From: Afipia massiliensis
GTDB taxonomy: Bacteria > Pseudomonadota > Alphaproteobacteria > Rhizobiales > Xanthobacteraceae
Length of the DNA stretch: 64,000 nt
Direction of reading: 5' to 3'
NCBI RefSeq assembly: GCF_001006325.2
Contig: NZ_LBIA02000001.1
Span: forward strand, 2,171,501-2,235,500
Below, in pieces: positions 51,747 to 61,800 of the stretch. Below the pieces are notes generated by a model. That model was not told where the DNA came from. It saw nothing but the letters and a program-made list of their open reading frames with translations, and searched no databases. Each line of letters begins with the position of its first letter. Position 1 is the stretch's first letter. The position numbers were made by a program, and so were the translations under genes.

Positions 51747-52397
51747 ATGGCCTGGACCCGTGAACAGATGGCAGCGCGCGCCGCGAAGGAACTGCGCGAC
51801 GGCTATTACGTCAATCTCGGCATCGGAATCCCGACGCTGGTTTCCAACTACATCCCCGAGGGTCTCGACGTCTCGCTGCAAAGCGAGAACGGCATGCTCG
51901 GCATGGGTCCGTTCCCCTACGAGGGCGAGGAAGACCCCGACCTCATCAACGCCGGCAAGCAGACCGTCACGGAGCTTCCCGACACCAGCTATTTCTCCAG
52001 CGCGGATTCGTTCGCGATGGTGCGCGGCGGTCACATCGACCTGTCGATCCTGGGCGCGATGCAGGTCGCCGAGAACGGCGATCTCGCCAACTGGATGATC
52101 CCCGGCAAGATGGTGAAGGGCATGGGCGGCGCGATGGATCTTGTCGCGGGCGTCAAGCGCGTTGTCGTTGTGATGGAGCACTCCGCCAAGGATGGCTCGA
52201 AGCTGCTGCACCGCTGTAACCTGCCGCTGACCGGCGAACGCGTCGTCGACATGGTCGTCACGGATCTGGCGGTGTTCACCATCGACAAGCACGGCAACGA
52301 CGGCATGGCCCTCATTGAGCTTGCCGACGGCGTCACGCTCGACGACGTGAAGGCGAACACCGAGGCGACGTTCCGCGTCGCGCTGAAGAACGCATAA
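51747..52397 (+). CDS. scoB: 3-oxoacid CoA-transferase subunit B
   Basis: A 216-aa subunit holding the catalytic glutamate in 'SENGMLGMG' near residue 50, which forms the glutamyl-CoA thioester. '[16 protein letters not shown]' and '[19 protein letters not shown]' are typical. AGAGGAGAG precedes the ATG. The terminator stem encloses its stop codon. Confidence 0.95.
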   Translation: MAWTREQMAARAAKELRDGYYVNLGIGIPTLVSNYIPEGLDVSLQSENGMLGMGPFPYEGEEDPDLINAGKQTVTELPDTSYFSSADSFAMVRGGHIDLSILGAMQVAENGDLANWMIPGKMVKGMGGAMDLVAGVKRVVVVMEHSAKDGSKLLHRCNLPLTGERVVDMVVTDLAVFTIDKHGNDGMALIELADGVTLDDVKANTEATFRVALKNA

Positions 52398-52408
52398 GCG
52401 TTCTTCAG
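52383..52408 (+). terminator. Terminator hairpin overlapping the scoB stop codon
   Basis: CTGAAGAACGC, ATAA loop, GCGTTCTTCAG, an 11-bp perfect stem whose loop contains the TAA stop. It lies between converging genes. Confidence 0.7.
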
Positions 52409-52409
52409 G

Positions 52410-52841
52410 TCAGGTCATCGACACCCACAGGAAGATCAATGTCGCGGCGACGCCCAGCAATGTGCGTCCCGCGTGCAATCTGGCCCACGTCTCGATCAGA
52501 GCGCGGGTTTTAGGCCCCGCGTTCGCTGGCTCCATCGCCATCAGTTTGTTGTTGGTCGGCATGATGACCAGCAGCGTGTAGGGCCAGTTGGCCACCAGCA
52601 CCGCGCCCCCGATCAGCCACAGCCATTGGCCGGTCTGCCACCACGCCAGAACGCCCAGCAGAAATCCCACGATGGCCATCGGCGCCTGCATGGCGAAGCC
52701 GCGCGTGTAGGATGGCTTCCATTCGGTGAGGAGCGCGCGATCGTCGAGATGCAGCCGCGCCGGTTGCTCGGCAAAGCCGACATAGAATGCCGCTCCGGCA
52801 AACAGCGCGGCGACGGTGAGCGCAAGTTGTCCTGCAAACAT
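52410..52841 (-). CDS. DUF1772 membrane protein
   Basis: A 143-aa protein with four hydrophobic helices and the DUF1772 pattern: 'AAFYVGFAEQPARL' near residue 17, 'WKPSYTRGFAMQAP' near 41 and 'MPTNNKLMAM' near 94, then 'WARLHAGRTLLG'. The family includes anthrone oxygenase-like proteins but most members lack a known role. Converges on scoB within 13 nt. Upstream on the same strand is the DUF924 gene, 91 nt away. Confidence 0.85.
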   Translation of the reverse strand: MFAGQLALTVAALFAGAAFYVGFAEQPARLHLDDRALLTEWKPSYTRGFAMQAPMAIVGFLLGVLAWWQTGQWLWLIGGAVLVANWPYTLLVIMPTNNKLMAMEPANAGPKTRALIETWARLHAGRTLLGVAATLIFLWVSMT

Positions 52842-52932
52842 TGAGTGATCCTCTGTTGCTCAAGTCCGGGCAAGGGGACCGGTTCCTGAGCGATCCGGGC
52901 TTGTCCTGACAGTGCGATGTGGTCGTCCGGAT

Positions 52933-53589
52933 TCAGCCCGCGTATCCGCCGTCATCCAGAAACTGCTGCTCCTCCGCGGTCATCGCGCGACCGAGAATCG
53001 GATTGCGATGCGGGAAGCGGCCGAAGCGGCGGACGATTTCGCGGTGGCCTTTTGCATGAGAAAGATTCGGCTCTCCGAGGGCCCGCGCCAGCGCAACGGA
53101 GCGTTCCTGATCGACGACATCCTCCGAGTGGCCGAACGGGAGATAGAAGAACAGCCGAAGCTCCCCCATGGCTTCGTCGTGTCCGGCGTCGATGGCCGCT
53201 GTGGCGGCCTCGCGCGCCATGGCGTCGGTCGCATACATGCGCGGCGTGCCGCGAAAGGCATTGCGCGGAAACTGATCCAGCAAGATCACCAAAGCGAGTG
53301 CGCCGTGCGGGGTCACCGGCCAGTCTTCGAGTTCGCCGCGGACTGCAGCTTCGTGGGCGTTGAGAAATCGCTCGCGAAAGTCGCGGTCGAAACCGGCGTC
53401 CTTGGCGAACCACATCGCAGCTCCGGCGTTGCGCCAGAAATCGACGATGCTGGACGCGGTTGCCGATGCGACCGGCGGCGGACTGACCTGACGCCGATGC
53501 GCCTCATGGCCGGCATGGAACTCCTGTTCGATAAAAGCTTCTTCGTTGCTGGCCGCATTGATGAAGGGTGCAAGTTGTGACGGTGACAT
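52933..53589 (-). CDS. DUF924 family protein
   Basis: A 218-aa soluble, helical protein of DUF924: 'VDFWRNAGAAMWFAKDAGFDRDFRERFL' near residue 48, 'LALVILLDQFPRNAFRGTPRMYATD' near 97 and 'LFFYLPFGHSEDVVDQERSV' near 145 are the conserved blocks. The fold is TPR-like; function unknown. GGAGAA lies 5-6 nt before the ATG at 53589. Divergent from the LysR gene with a 102-nt shared region. Confidence 0.88.
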   Translation of the reverse strand: MSPSQLAPFINAASNEEAFIEQEFHAGHEAHRRQVSPPPVASATASSIVDFWRNAGAAMWFAKDAGFDRDFRERFLNAHEAAVRGELEDWPVTPHGALALVILLDQFPRNAFRGTPRMYATDAMAREAATAAIDAGHDEAMGELRLFFYLPFGHSEDVVDQERSVALARALGEPNLSHAKGHREIVRRFGRFPHRNPILGRAMTAEEQQFLDDGGYAG

Positions 53590-53691
53590 TTCGGTTCTCC
53601 GGCTGTGGCGCGTCGGCCCGTGGGGTCCGAACTCGATGCCTTCGCAATCGCAGTTGGATCCCGATGAATCCAGTGATATGATTTCAGGAAT

Positions 53692-54666
53692 ATGCTGAAT
53701 GAAATTGACCTTGGCCGGACCGATCTCAATCTCCTGACGCTGTTCGAGGTCGTCCTGAAGGAAGGCCACGTCGGGCGCGCGGCGCAGCGACTGAACCTGT
53801 CGCCGTCGGCGGTCAGTCATGGTCTTGGCCGCCTGCGGAAGCTGCTGAATGACCCGGTGTTTCTGCGCACGCCGAAGGGCGTGGTGCCGACGGCGCGCGC
53901 GCTCGAATTGGCCGGGCCGGTCGCGGAGATTCTCGCGCGCGTGCGCAACGTGATCTCGACCGCCGAGCCGTTCGACGCGGCGAAATCCTCGCGGCGATTC
54001 ATCATCGGCGCGCCGGACGGCGTGTCCTCGGTGTTCATGCCGCCGCTGCTGGCGCTGCTGCATAAGCGCGCGCCGGGCATCGACATCGGCTTGCAGCAGT
54101 TGCTGCCGCCACAGGGCGGCCGCCAGATCGAGCGGGCGTGGGAGCCGCTTTTCGACGAACTCGACGCGGGCGCGATCGACATCGCAATCGCACCGGTCGA
54201 TTCGGCTCCGGCAAGGTTTGTTGCGGAGACGGCTTACGATGAGGACTTCGTCGCGGTGATGCGGTCGCGGCATCCGTTTGCAGCCCGCGCGACGCTGGAG
54301 CGCTTTTGCACGATGCGCCACCTCGTCGTCTCCATGACAGGCGATCCCCACGGCTTCGTCGATGACACGCTGGAGAAGCTCGGGCTTAGCCGGCGCATTG
54401 CGCTCACAGTGCCAAATTTCGCGATGGGTCTTGCGACCCTGTCCGAGACCGATCTGATCGCCGCGATGCCGCGGCGGTATGTGGCGATGTATGCGAGGCG
54501 TTTCGGACTGGTGAGCCGGGAACTGCCGTTTCCTTTGCGCTCGTTTTCAATTCGCGCGGTTGCGCCACGGGTGGCCATGATGGATGCCGGGCTGGCATGG
54601 ATGTTCGCGCTCATTCGTGAGGCGACCGAACGCGAGCGATCCGTTCGTCGGCGACAAACAGACTGA
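53692..54666 (+). CDS. LysR family transcriptional regulator
   Basis: A 324-aa regulator. The N-terminal winged helix (residues about 9-70) contains 'VGRAAQRLNLSPSAVSHGLGRLRKLL'; the C-terminal substrate-binding domain follows ('RRFIIGAPDGVSSVFMPPLLALL'). This NodD/PcpR-like subgroup has a Leu-Arg-rich first helix 'LNLLTLFEVVLKEG'. It is divergent from the DUF924 gene, so control of DUF924 or itself is likely. Effector unknown. Confidence 0.92.
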   Translation: MLNEIDLGRTDLNLLTLFEVVLKEGHVGRAAQRLNLSPSAVSHGLGRLRKLLNDPVFLRTPKGVVPTARALELAGPVAEILARVRNVISTAEPFDAAKSSRRFIIGAPDGVSSVFMPPLLALLHKRAPGIDIGLQQLLPPQGGRQIERAWEPLFDELDAGAIDIAIAPVDSAPARFVAETAYDEDFVAVMRSRHPFAARATLERFCTMRHLVVSMTGDPHGFVDDTLEKLGLSRRIALTVPNFAMGLATLSETDLIAAMPRRYVAMYARRFGLVSRELPFPLRSFSIRAVAPRVAMMDAGLAWMFALIREATERERSVRRRQTD

Positions 54667-54763
54667 GCGGGTGAAGACACAGCGCGCCTTCGCTTTGCCC
54701 ACATCGAGGTCTTGCATTTTTATCCCGAACGCGGTGGGTATCAGACCAAACAAGGACGACCAC

Positions 54764-55828
54764 ATGCGCGGCAGTATTGAAGACAAGGCCTTCCTGATCC
54801 TGATCGTCGTGGTGTCGCTGGCCTTTGCCTGGATTCTCAGGTCGTTTTATGGGGCGATCCTCTGGGGCGTCGTCATCGCCATCCTGTTCGCGCCGCTGTA
54901 CCGGCGGCTGCTCCGGAAAATGCCAGAGCGGCCCAACTTGGCGGCGCTGGCGATGATCGTGCTGGTGGTCATGATCGTTATCCTGCCGTTGACGCTGATC
55001 GCTGCGTCGCTGACGCAACAGGCGGCGGCCGTGTTCGCGAAGGTGCAGTCCGGCGAACTCGACTTCGTCAAATTGTTTCAGCAGATCCTCAATGCGCTGC
55101 CGCAGTGGATGACTGGCGTGCTCGACAGCTTCGGTGTCGCCAGCTTCGGCGGGATGCAGGAAAAAATCTCCGCCGGGCTGCTCAAAGGCAGCCAGCAGAT
55201 CGCTGCCCAGGCGCTGAACATCGGCCAGAGCACATTCGAGTTCATCGTCAGCGTCGTCATCATGCTGTACCTGTTGTTCTTCCTGTTCCGCGACGGCAAC
55301 GCGCTGTCGCGGCGCATCAAGGACAGCATCCCGCTGCGCGCCGAACTGCGCGATGCGCTGCTGGAGAAGTTCACCGTCGTGATCCGCGCCACGGTGAAAG
55401 GCAGTCTTCTGGTTGCCCTGGCGCAGGGCGCGCTCGGCGGAGTGATCTTCTGGTTGCTCGGCATCAATGCGGCGTTGCTGTGGGCGGTGCTGATGGCATT
55501 CCTGTCGCTGCTGCCGGCCGTCGGGGCCGGGCTGGTCTGGATGCCGGTCGCGCTCTATCTGCTGGCCACCGGATCGTTTCTTCATGGCGCGATCCTGATC
55601 GCCTACGGCTTTCTGGTCATCGGGCTTGTCGACAATCTGCTGCGCCCGATGCTGGTGGGCAAGGACACCAAGCTGCCGGACTATGTGGTGCTGATCTCGA
55701 CGCTGGGCGGCATCGAAGTCTTCGGGCTCAACGGCTTCGTCATCGGCCCGGTCATCGCTGCGATGTTTATCGCAGCGTGGGATATCTTTTCGATCTCGCG
55801 GAAGAATGATCAGGCTGGGGCGGCCTGA
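54764..55828 (+). CDS. AI-2E family transporter (PerM/UPF0118)
   Basis: A 354-aa inner-membrane protein with about eight helices: 'AFLILIVVVSLAFAWILRSFYGAILWG' at the N-terminus, a soluble helical stretch (about residues 90-160), and 'LLPAVGAGLVWMPVALYLLATG' and 'LRPMLVGKDTKLPDYVVLISTLGG' in the C-terminal half, all typical. Family members export autoinducer-2 or act as Na+/H+ antiporters; which applies cannot be told. AAGGACGACCAC before the ATG. Converges on the iron permease gene. Confidence 0.92.
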   Translation: MRGSIEDKAFLILIVVVSLAFAWILRSFYGAILWGVVIAILFAPLYRRLLRKMPERPNLAALAMIVLVVMIVILPLTLIAASLTQQAAAVFAKVQSGELDFVKLFQQILNALPQWMTGVLDSFGVASFGGMQEKISAGLLKGSQQIAAQALNIGQSTFEFIVSVVIMLYLLFFLFRDGNALSRRIKDSIPLRAELRDALLEKFTVVIRATVKGSLLVALAQGALGGVIFWLLGINAALLWAVLMAFLSLLPAVGAGLVWMPVALYLLATGSFLHGAILIAYGFLVIGLVDNLLRPMLVGKDTKLPDYVVLISTLGGIEVFGLNGFVIGPVIAAMFIAAWDIFSISRKNDQAGAA

Positions 55829-55840
55829 TATCTGCGACGT

Positions 55841-57484
55841 CTAGGCCGGTCCCTGCGGAATATCCGAAAACCGCGTCAGCCATGCCACCGGCCCGATGCT
55901 CGCTGCCACAATCAGAAGTGCAGCGAGCGCGCCGTCCTCGAAGCTGCCGCGGCTGGCATATTGATAGATCGAGGTCGCCAGCGTCTCGACATTGAGCGGA
56001 CGCAGCAGCAGCGTCGCCGGCAATTCCTTCAGGCAATCGACGAACACCACAATGGCCGCGCCCAGCAGGGCAGGGCGCAGCAGCGGCAGGTGGATCCGCC
56101 GCATGGCGGTGATCTGTCCGGCGCCCGCGCTGCGCGCGCTGTCGTCGTAGTCGAACGGAATGCGCTCAAAGCCGGCCCGCAGAAATCCGGTCGGCACCGC
56201 GAGAAAGCGGATCACATAGGCGGTCACCACTGCAGCGCCTGAGCTCATCAGCACGAGGCCGGGCAGGGCGAGTCCGAGCCACGCGGCGAATGTGTTGAGC
56301 GCATTGTCGATCGCCAGCACCGGCGTCAGCAGGCCGAGCGCCAGCACCAGCCCCGGCAGCGCGTAACCCGTCTGCGCGATATTGGCCGAGAACGCGCGCC
56401 ATGAACCGGGACGCCAGCGGGTTGCAAGGATCGTCGCCAGCCCGAGACCGAGCGCGGCCAGCGTCGCGAGCGCCGCAAAGATCACCGAGTTGAACGCATC
56501 GCGCCAGACCGCCGTGTCCATCGTCACCGACGCGCGGTGCACGCTCTGATGCAGCAGAAACAGCAACGGCACGATGAAGCCGAGCAGCACGGGGAGGGCG
56601 CATGCGGTGAACGCCAGCCAGCCCCTGACCCCCTTGAAGGGCGTGCGCGGTGTCAGCCGCGGACTCTCCGACGAGAATTCGGTCACGACGTTGCGGCGGC
56701 CGTAGCGTTCCAGCGCGATCAGTCCGCCGACGATCACCAGCACCAGACATGACAGCTGCGCCGCGCCCGCGAGGCTGCCGCGGTTGAGCCATGTCGTGAA
56801 GATCGAGACGGTGAGCGTGCGCACGCCGAGATACTCACTGGCGCCGATGTCGTTCAGCGTTTCCAGCGCGACAAGCGCGAGGCCGACGGCCAGCGCCGGG
56901 CGCGCCATCGGCAGCGAAATGCGGCGAAACACGTTCCAGCGTCCGGCGCCGAGCGTTCGCGCGGCTTCCGCAAATTCGGCGCTTTGCAACTGGAATGTCG
57001 CGCGCGCGGAGAGATAGACATAGGGATAGAGCACGATCCCGATGATGAAGATCGCGCCGGGCAGCGAGCGCAAACCGGGGAGCAGCGCCAGCGCCTCGCG
57101 CGCAGGGAGCCACAGCGTCAGCGTGCGATGGACGAGGCCGAGCGGTTCGAACAGATCGACGTAAACATACGCCGCAATGTAGGTCGGGATCGCCAGCGGC
57201 AGCGGCAGCAGCCAGAGCAGCAGTCCGCGCCCGGGAAAATCATGCGACGACACCAGCCAGGCGGTGCCGGCGCCGATCAGCAGCGCGACCGCTCCGACGC
57301 CGATCAGCAGCGCCGCCGTGTCGCGCAGCGCCAGCGGCAGCACGTAGTCGATCAGATGCGACCAGAGGCCGGGCGCGGGCTGCGCCGCGATCACGACAAT
57401 CGCCAGCACCGGCAGCGCCACCAGCGCGGCCGTGACGACGGCCAGCGCCGAGACGGCGGGTTCGGCGATGCGGGTGGTGGTCAT
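55841..57484 (-). CDS. Fe3+ ABC transporter permease (FbpB/SfuB type)
   Basis: A 547-aa fused permease with about twelve helices in two halves, each with an EAA-type loop ('EAARTLGAGRWNVFRRISLPM' near residue 185 and 'DSARSAGAGQITAMRRIHLPLL' near 450). This double-permease layout is typical of ferric iron and thiamine importers. It is encoded downstream of the binding-protein gene on the same strand, separated by 245 nt of repeats. No ATPase gene is adjacent. Confidence 0.9.
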   Translation of the reverse strand: MTTTRIAEPAVSALAVVTAALVALPVLAIVVIAAQPAPGLWSHLIDYVLPLALRDTAALLIGVGAVALLIGAGTAWLVSSHDFPGRGLLLWLLPLPLAIPTYIAAYVYVDLFEPLGLVHRTLTLWLPAREALALLPGLRSLPGAIFIIGIVLYPYVYLSARATFQLQSAEFAEAARTLGAGRWNVFRRISLPMARPALAVGLALVALETLNDIGASEYLGVRTLTVSIFTTWLNRGSLAGAAQLSCLVLVIVGGLIALERYGRRNVVTEFSSESPRLTPRTPFKGVRGWLAFTACALPVLLGFIVPLLFLLHQSVHRASVTMDTAVWRDAFNSVIFAALATLAALGLGLATILATRWRPGSWRAFSANIAQTGYALPGLVLALGLLTPVLAIDNALNTFAAWLGLALPGLVLMSSGAAVVTAYVIRFLAVPTGFLRAGFERIPFDYDDSARSAGAGQITAMRRIHLPLLRPALLGAAIVVFVDCLKELPATLLLRPLNVETLATSIYQYASRGSFEDGALAALLIVAASIGPVAWLTRFSDIPQGPA

Positions 57485-57495
57485 ACGGGATAGTT

Positions 57496-57521
57496 CCCTC
57501 TTCCCGCTTGCGGGGAGAGGG
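57496..57521. repeat. GC-rich hairpin of the 'CCCTCTYCCCGC' type
   Basis: CCCTCTTCCCGC, a TT loop, then GCGGGGAGAGGG form a 12-bp stem with one wobble pair, followed by GTTGGGGTGAGGGG. This intergenic repeat type is frequent in proteobacteria. It lies 12 nt upstream of the permease start. Confidence 0.6.
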
Positions 57522-57572
57522 TTGGGGTGAGGGGCAACTCTTTATCCGGGAACGATGCGAGTCTGTCGTTCG

Positions 57573-57697
57573 TCCTGCCCGGCCATAGCAGTCGCAGACT
57601 GCGTAAACTTGTCTGCGTGCCGGGTCTCGACGTCCTGCCTTCAATAAGAGGTGAGCAAGACGTGGATGGCCGGGACAAGCCCGGCCATGACGAGATT
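57573..57697. repeat. Intergenic palindromic repeat with GGCCGGGACAAGCCCGGCC core
   Basis: The right part holds a perfect 9-bp hairpin, ATGGCCGGG ACAAG CCCGGCCAT (57666-57688), flanked by ACGTGG and GACGAG. The left part (from 57573, CCCGGCCATAGCAG) is a decayed complement. Such elements are abundant in Bradyrhizobium and Rhodopseudomonas genomes. Confidence 0.6.
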
Positions 57698-57729
57698 TCT
57701 GGTTTGATCGAAATCACAAGATCAACCCA

Positions 57730-58758
57730 TCAGTTGTTATCGAACCCGACCTTGTCGACCAGCGTCGAGGCCGCCTTGCGGTTGGCCGCAATCTTCGAGA
57801 TCGGCAGCGTGTCGGCGTTCAGCTTGCCGTAGCCGGCGATGGTGGGATTGACGGCGACGCCGGCGCGGACCGGATACTCGTAGTTGGCGTCGGCATACAT
57901 CTGCTGCGCTTTCTCTCCCGCGAGCCATTCGATCAGCTTGATCGCATTGGCGCGGTTCGGCGCGTTCTTCGCCAGCAGCACACCCGAGAGATTTACATGG
58001 GTGCCGCCGCCGGCGAAGGTCGGCAGGATCACCTTGGTGGCTTCCGCCCACGGCTTCTTGTCGGGATCGTTGTTCATCATCAGCGCCCAGTAATAGGTGT
58101 TGCCGATGCCGATGTCGCACTTGCCGGCCGCGACGTCGCGCGCCGTCTCGCGGTCGCCGCCGGACGGTTTCTGCGCGAGGTTGGCCTTGACGCCGCGCAG
58201 CCATTCCTCGGCTTTCGCTTCGCCATGATGCGCGATATAGGCCGCGAACAGCGCGTTGTTGTAGATGTGCTGGCCGGAGCGGATGCAAATCTTGCCCTTC
58301 CATTTCGGATCGGCGAGTTCTTCATAGGTGATGGCGTCCTGCTTGACGCGATCCTTGGAGGCGTAGATCACGCGCGCACGCATCGAGATGCCGGCCCAGT
58401 GACCGTCCGGGTCGCGGTACTGCGCCGGCACGATCTTGTCGAGCGCGTCGGACTTGATCGGCTGGGTCACGCCGGCTGCCACCGCTTCGGCGATGCGGCC
58501 GACGTCCACCGTCAGCATCACGTCGGCGGGGCTGTTGGCGCCCTCGGCCTTGATGCGCTGTTCGAGGCCGGAGCTTGCCGAGACGATGTTGACCTTGATG
58601 CCGGTGTCCTTGGTGAAGGCGTCGAACAGCGGCTGCACCAGCTTGGTCTCGCGGTAGGTGTAGACGTTCACCTCGCCGGATTGGGCGAACGCCGGGCTGT
58701 TCAGAAAAATCGCAGATGCGACGGCGGTTGCGGTGGCGACAATGCGGGTTCGTGACAT
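57730..58758 (-). CDS. Fe3+ ABC transporter substrate-binding protein (FbpA/FutA type)
   Basis: A 342-aa periplasmic protein. Signal peptide about residues 1-26 (ending SPAFA). 'VNVYTYRETKLVQPLFDAFTKDTGIKVNIV' is the usual start of the lobe; tyrosine ligands for iron are expected in 'NTYYWALM' near residue 225 and the earlier Tyr in YTYRE. It delivers ferric iron to the permease encoded downstream. ATG 58758 is preferred to 58785 for the signal peptide. A candidate Irr-type site lies 116 nt upstream. Confidence 0.92.
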   Translation of the reverse strand: MSRTRIVATATAVASAIFLNSPAFAQSGEVNVYTYRETKLVQPLFDAFTKDTGIKVNIVSASSGLEQRIKAEGANSPADVMLTVDVGRIAEAVAAGVTQPIKSDALDKIVPAQYRDPDGHWAGISMRARVIYASKDRVKQDAITYEELADPKWKGKICIRSGQHIYNNALFAAYIAHHGEAKAEEWLRGVKANLAQKPSGGDRETARDVAAGKCDIGIGNTYYWALMMNNDPDKKPWAEATKVILPTFAGGGTHVNLSGVLLAKNAPNRANAIKLIEWLAGEKAQQMYADANYEYPVRAGVAVNPTIAGYGKLNADTLPISKIAANRKAASTLVDKVGFDNN

Positions 58759-58873
58759 GAGGGCTCCAGCGGCTTGGCAAACCACGCAGCATTGAACGCC
58801 GCGCGCGGTGATGCCGGTTCTGTAGCGCAGCGGGCGTCGACATTCACGCGGCGCGATGTCGCGAGAGCATGAG

Positions 58874-58890
58874 TTTAGAGCGATTCCAGA
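58874..58890 (-). promoter_or_regulatory. Candidate iron-control element (Irr box-like)
   Basis: TTTAGAGCGATTCCAGA resembles the palindromic iron control element TTTAGAAC..TTCTAAA of rhizobial Irr sites, with three deviations. It lies 116 nt upstream of the iron-binding-protein start, between the kinase stop and that gene. Confidence 0.25.
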
Positions 58891-58894
58891 TTAC

Positions 58895-61800
58895 TTAGGC
58901 GATCGCGCTGGCGTGCGAGAAGACGACCTCGATCAGCGTGCCTGAATGCGGCGCGGTCTTGATGTGGAATTGCGCGCGGTTGGCCTCAACGAGCGCCTTG
59001 GTCAGCGACAGGTTGATCACCGAGCCGTCGGCGGTCTGGTCCGATGCGCCCGACGTGCGGAACGGCGCCATCGCGGCCGCGATCTCGTTGTCGTTGAGGC
59101 CGTGTCCGGTGTCGCGGACGCGCAGCACGATATCGCCGAAATCGGTGGTCGCGGTTGAGACGATGACCTGCCCGCCGGTATTGGCCAGGTGGATTGAATT
59201 GCCGATCAGGTTCATCGCGATCTGGCGCAGCGCGCGGGCGTCAGCCTTCACGGTCGGCAGCGCATGCGCCAGCGATGTGCGGATGATGATGCGCTCGCGG
59301 TTGGCCTGCGGCTGCATCACGGCGACGCATTGCTCGACCATGCTGTTGAGGTCCTGGCTCGCGAACGACAGTTCCATCTTGCCGGATTCGATCCGCGACA
59401 GGTCGAGCAGGTCGTCGATGATCGCCATCACACGCTGGCCGGAGGCGCGGATGTCCTTCATGTACTCGACATAGCGTTCATTGCCGAGCGCGCCGAAACG
59501 CTCCTCGATCATCACGTCGGCGAAGCCGATGATGGCGTTGAGCGGCATGCGGACCTCGTGACTGATCCGTCCGAGAATGTCGGCCTTGGCGTTGGTCGCG
59601 CGTTCAACCTGACGCCGCGCCTGTATCAGGTCGCCTTCGCCCTTCTTCGCCTGCGACAGGTCGCGGAAGATCGCGAAGAAACGCGCATTGTCCGGACGGG
59701 TGCGGCCCACGGTCATCGACAGCGGAATGGCGCTGCCGTCGCGGGCGCGGCCCAGCATATTGCGGTCGTGCTGAAGCAGACTCGCGACTGCGGCGGTCCT
59801 GACTTCGTTCACATAGTCCTGCACCGCGTGCTGGCTGTCCGGCGCGAATAGATCGGTCAGGTTGAGCGCGGCCATCTCGTTGTCGTCGCGGCCGAACAGG
59901 ACTTCGGCGCTGCGGTTGCAGGAGAGGACATGGCCCTCACCGTCGAACACCACAACGCCCTCGGCGGTATGGTCGAGAATGGTGCCGAGTTCTTCCGCCT
60001 GCGTGGTGTCGTCGCTAGGCACGACAACCGGCGTTATGACCACCGCCGGCGCAGGCTCGCTCCGGGTGGCGGCGCGCGGGCCGGAGAACACCAGCACATG
60101 GGACGGTTCGCCGTCCCATGTAATGGCGAACAGGCGGGCGTCGGCGGGTTCGCCCTTGTCGGGCCCGCTCTTGCTGGTCGCCGCGATCACGACCGGCGTG
60201 CCGGTCTCCGAAGTGCTGCTGGCGGTGCCCGCACCGGCTTCGACGGTCAGCGCATCGAGACCGCCGGCCTCGGTCAGCGCGTGAAGATCGTTGTATCCGG
60301 TCGAGGCGAGAAACGCCTTGTTGGCGTAGAGCAGCCGGTCGAGTCGGTAGACCAGCACGCCGACCGGCAGGCGATCGAGTAACTGCGAATCCTGCGCGGC
60401 GTTGGCGCGCGGCAGCACCGGCTCCGGCTGCAGGAATGCGGGCGGGTTTTCGAGCGCAGGCGGTTCGGCAACGGGTTCGCGGGTTTGTTCGCCCTCATCG
60501 GTGGCGAACAGTTCGGCCACCGAGGCGTCGGTGAGCGTATCGCTCTCGGCTGCATTTTCGAGACGGGCCGACAGCCGCCGCGCCAGTTCGTCAAAGGCGT
60601 TGCTCTCGACCGCGGTCAGCGCTGGCGCTTTCGGCTCGGCCACGGGAAACGGTACGACGTTCTGCGGAGTGTCCACGGGGGGCTTCGATTCGGTTCGCTG
60701 TGAATTCTCTGTCGGGAAATTGTCTTGCGTGCTGCCGGCGAGGTGCAGCGGTTCGGTTGGCGCATGCACGTCCACTGCGTCCGTGATGTCCTGATTCACC
60801 GGTTCTTGGCTGGTGGCGTCATGAGCCGTCGCGTCCTGCACAACAGGTTCGTCGGAGAAAGGCGTTGCGGGCGGCGTCGACGCGTACAGCATGTCGTCGC
60901 GGCGCTGCGCGGCCAGCCGCGCCATGCCTTCGACGTCGCGGCAGACGCCGAACCCGCGATAGCCCAAAAAACTCCCGGCGCGGTCGTAGATCGGCAGACC
61001 CGACAGTTCGACCGGCAATCGCGCGCCCGCGCCGTCGGCGGGCCAGTTGACGACGATGTTGCTCCAGGTCTCGCGGGTTGCGACCGCTGCCGCCACCTGG
61101 CCTTCGGGGTCGAGGCCGAGTGCATCGGCGATTTCATTCCACGGCCTGCCGAACGCGGCTGAGGTGCGCGCGCCGATCAGGCGGGTGAATTCATCGAGGC
61201 CGAGCGAAAAGCGGCCGTCCTCGTCCATGTGCCACATGAAGCGCAGCGGATGCCGCCGCGGCGTCAGCGGCGGGCCGTCCAACTCGAGCAGCGTCGCCGA
61301 CACGTCGTGTGTGCCGATGTCTTGTGCCGGTGGTTTGCGGCGCTCGTCGTCGAAATAGATTCGCGTCACATGATCTGCCGGCGCGTCGTGACGCGAGGTT
61401 TCATCGTGAGACGCGGACTCCGAAACGTTGCTCGCTTGAGTCTCAACGTGCTGAAGCGCTGTGGTGGTGTCCGCGATCTGCTGAACCGGCGATTTTTGTT
61501 CGGGCGGCTCATCGAACACCGATCCGAAAACGTCGGCGGGCATCACCTCGGCAGGCGGTTCAGGCGGCGCGCGATGAAGCGGGGCGTCAACGACAGCTTG
61601 AGTAATCACTTCAACAGGCTGTACGGGTGGCGCATCGGGTGTGGACTGCGTCGCTGCTACGACGGGGTCGGCCTTTGGCGTTTGCGCCGGAGCGCTCTCG
61701 ACGGTTGATGCAACAACGACGGGAATAGGCTTCGGTGCGCGCGGCGGCACAACAGCGGCGCCGATCAATGCAACTAGCGCTGTTGCTTCGCCGGTCCCGA

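Noticed and set aside
57704-57717. FixK/FNR-like box TTGAT-CGAA-ATCAC
   Set aside because: One mismatch and about 220 nt with two repeats between it and the permease start; likely chance.
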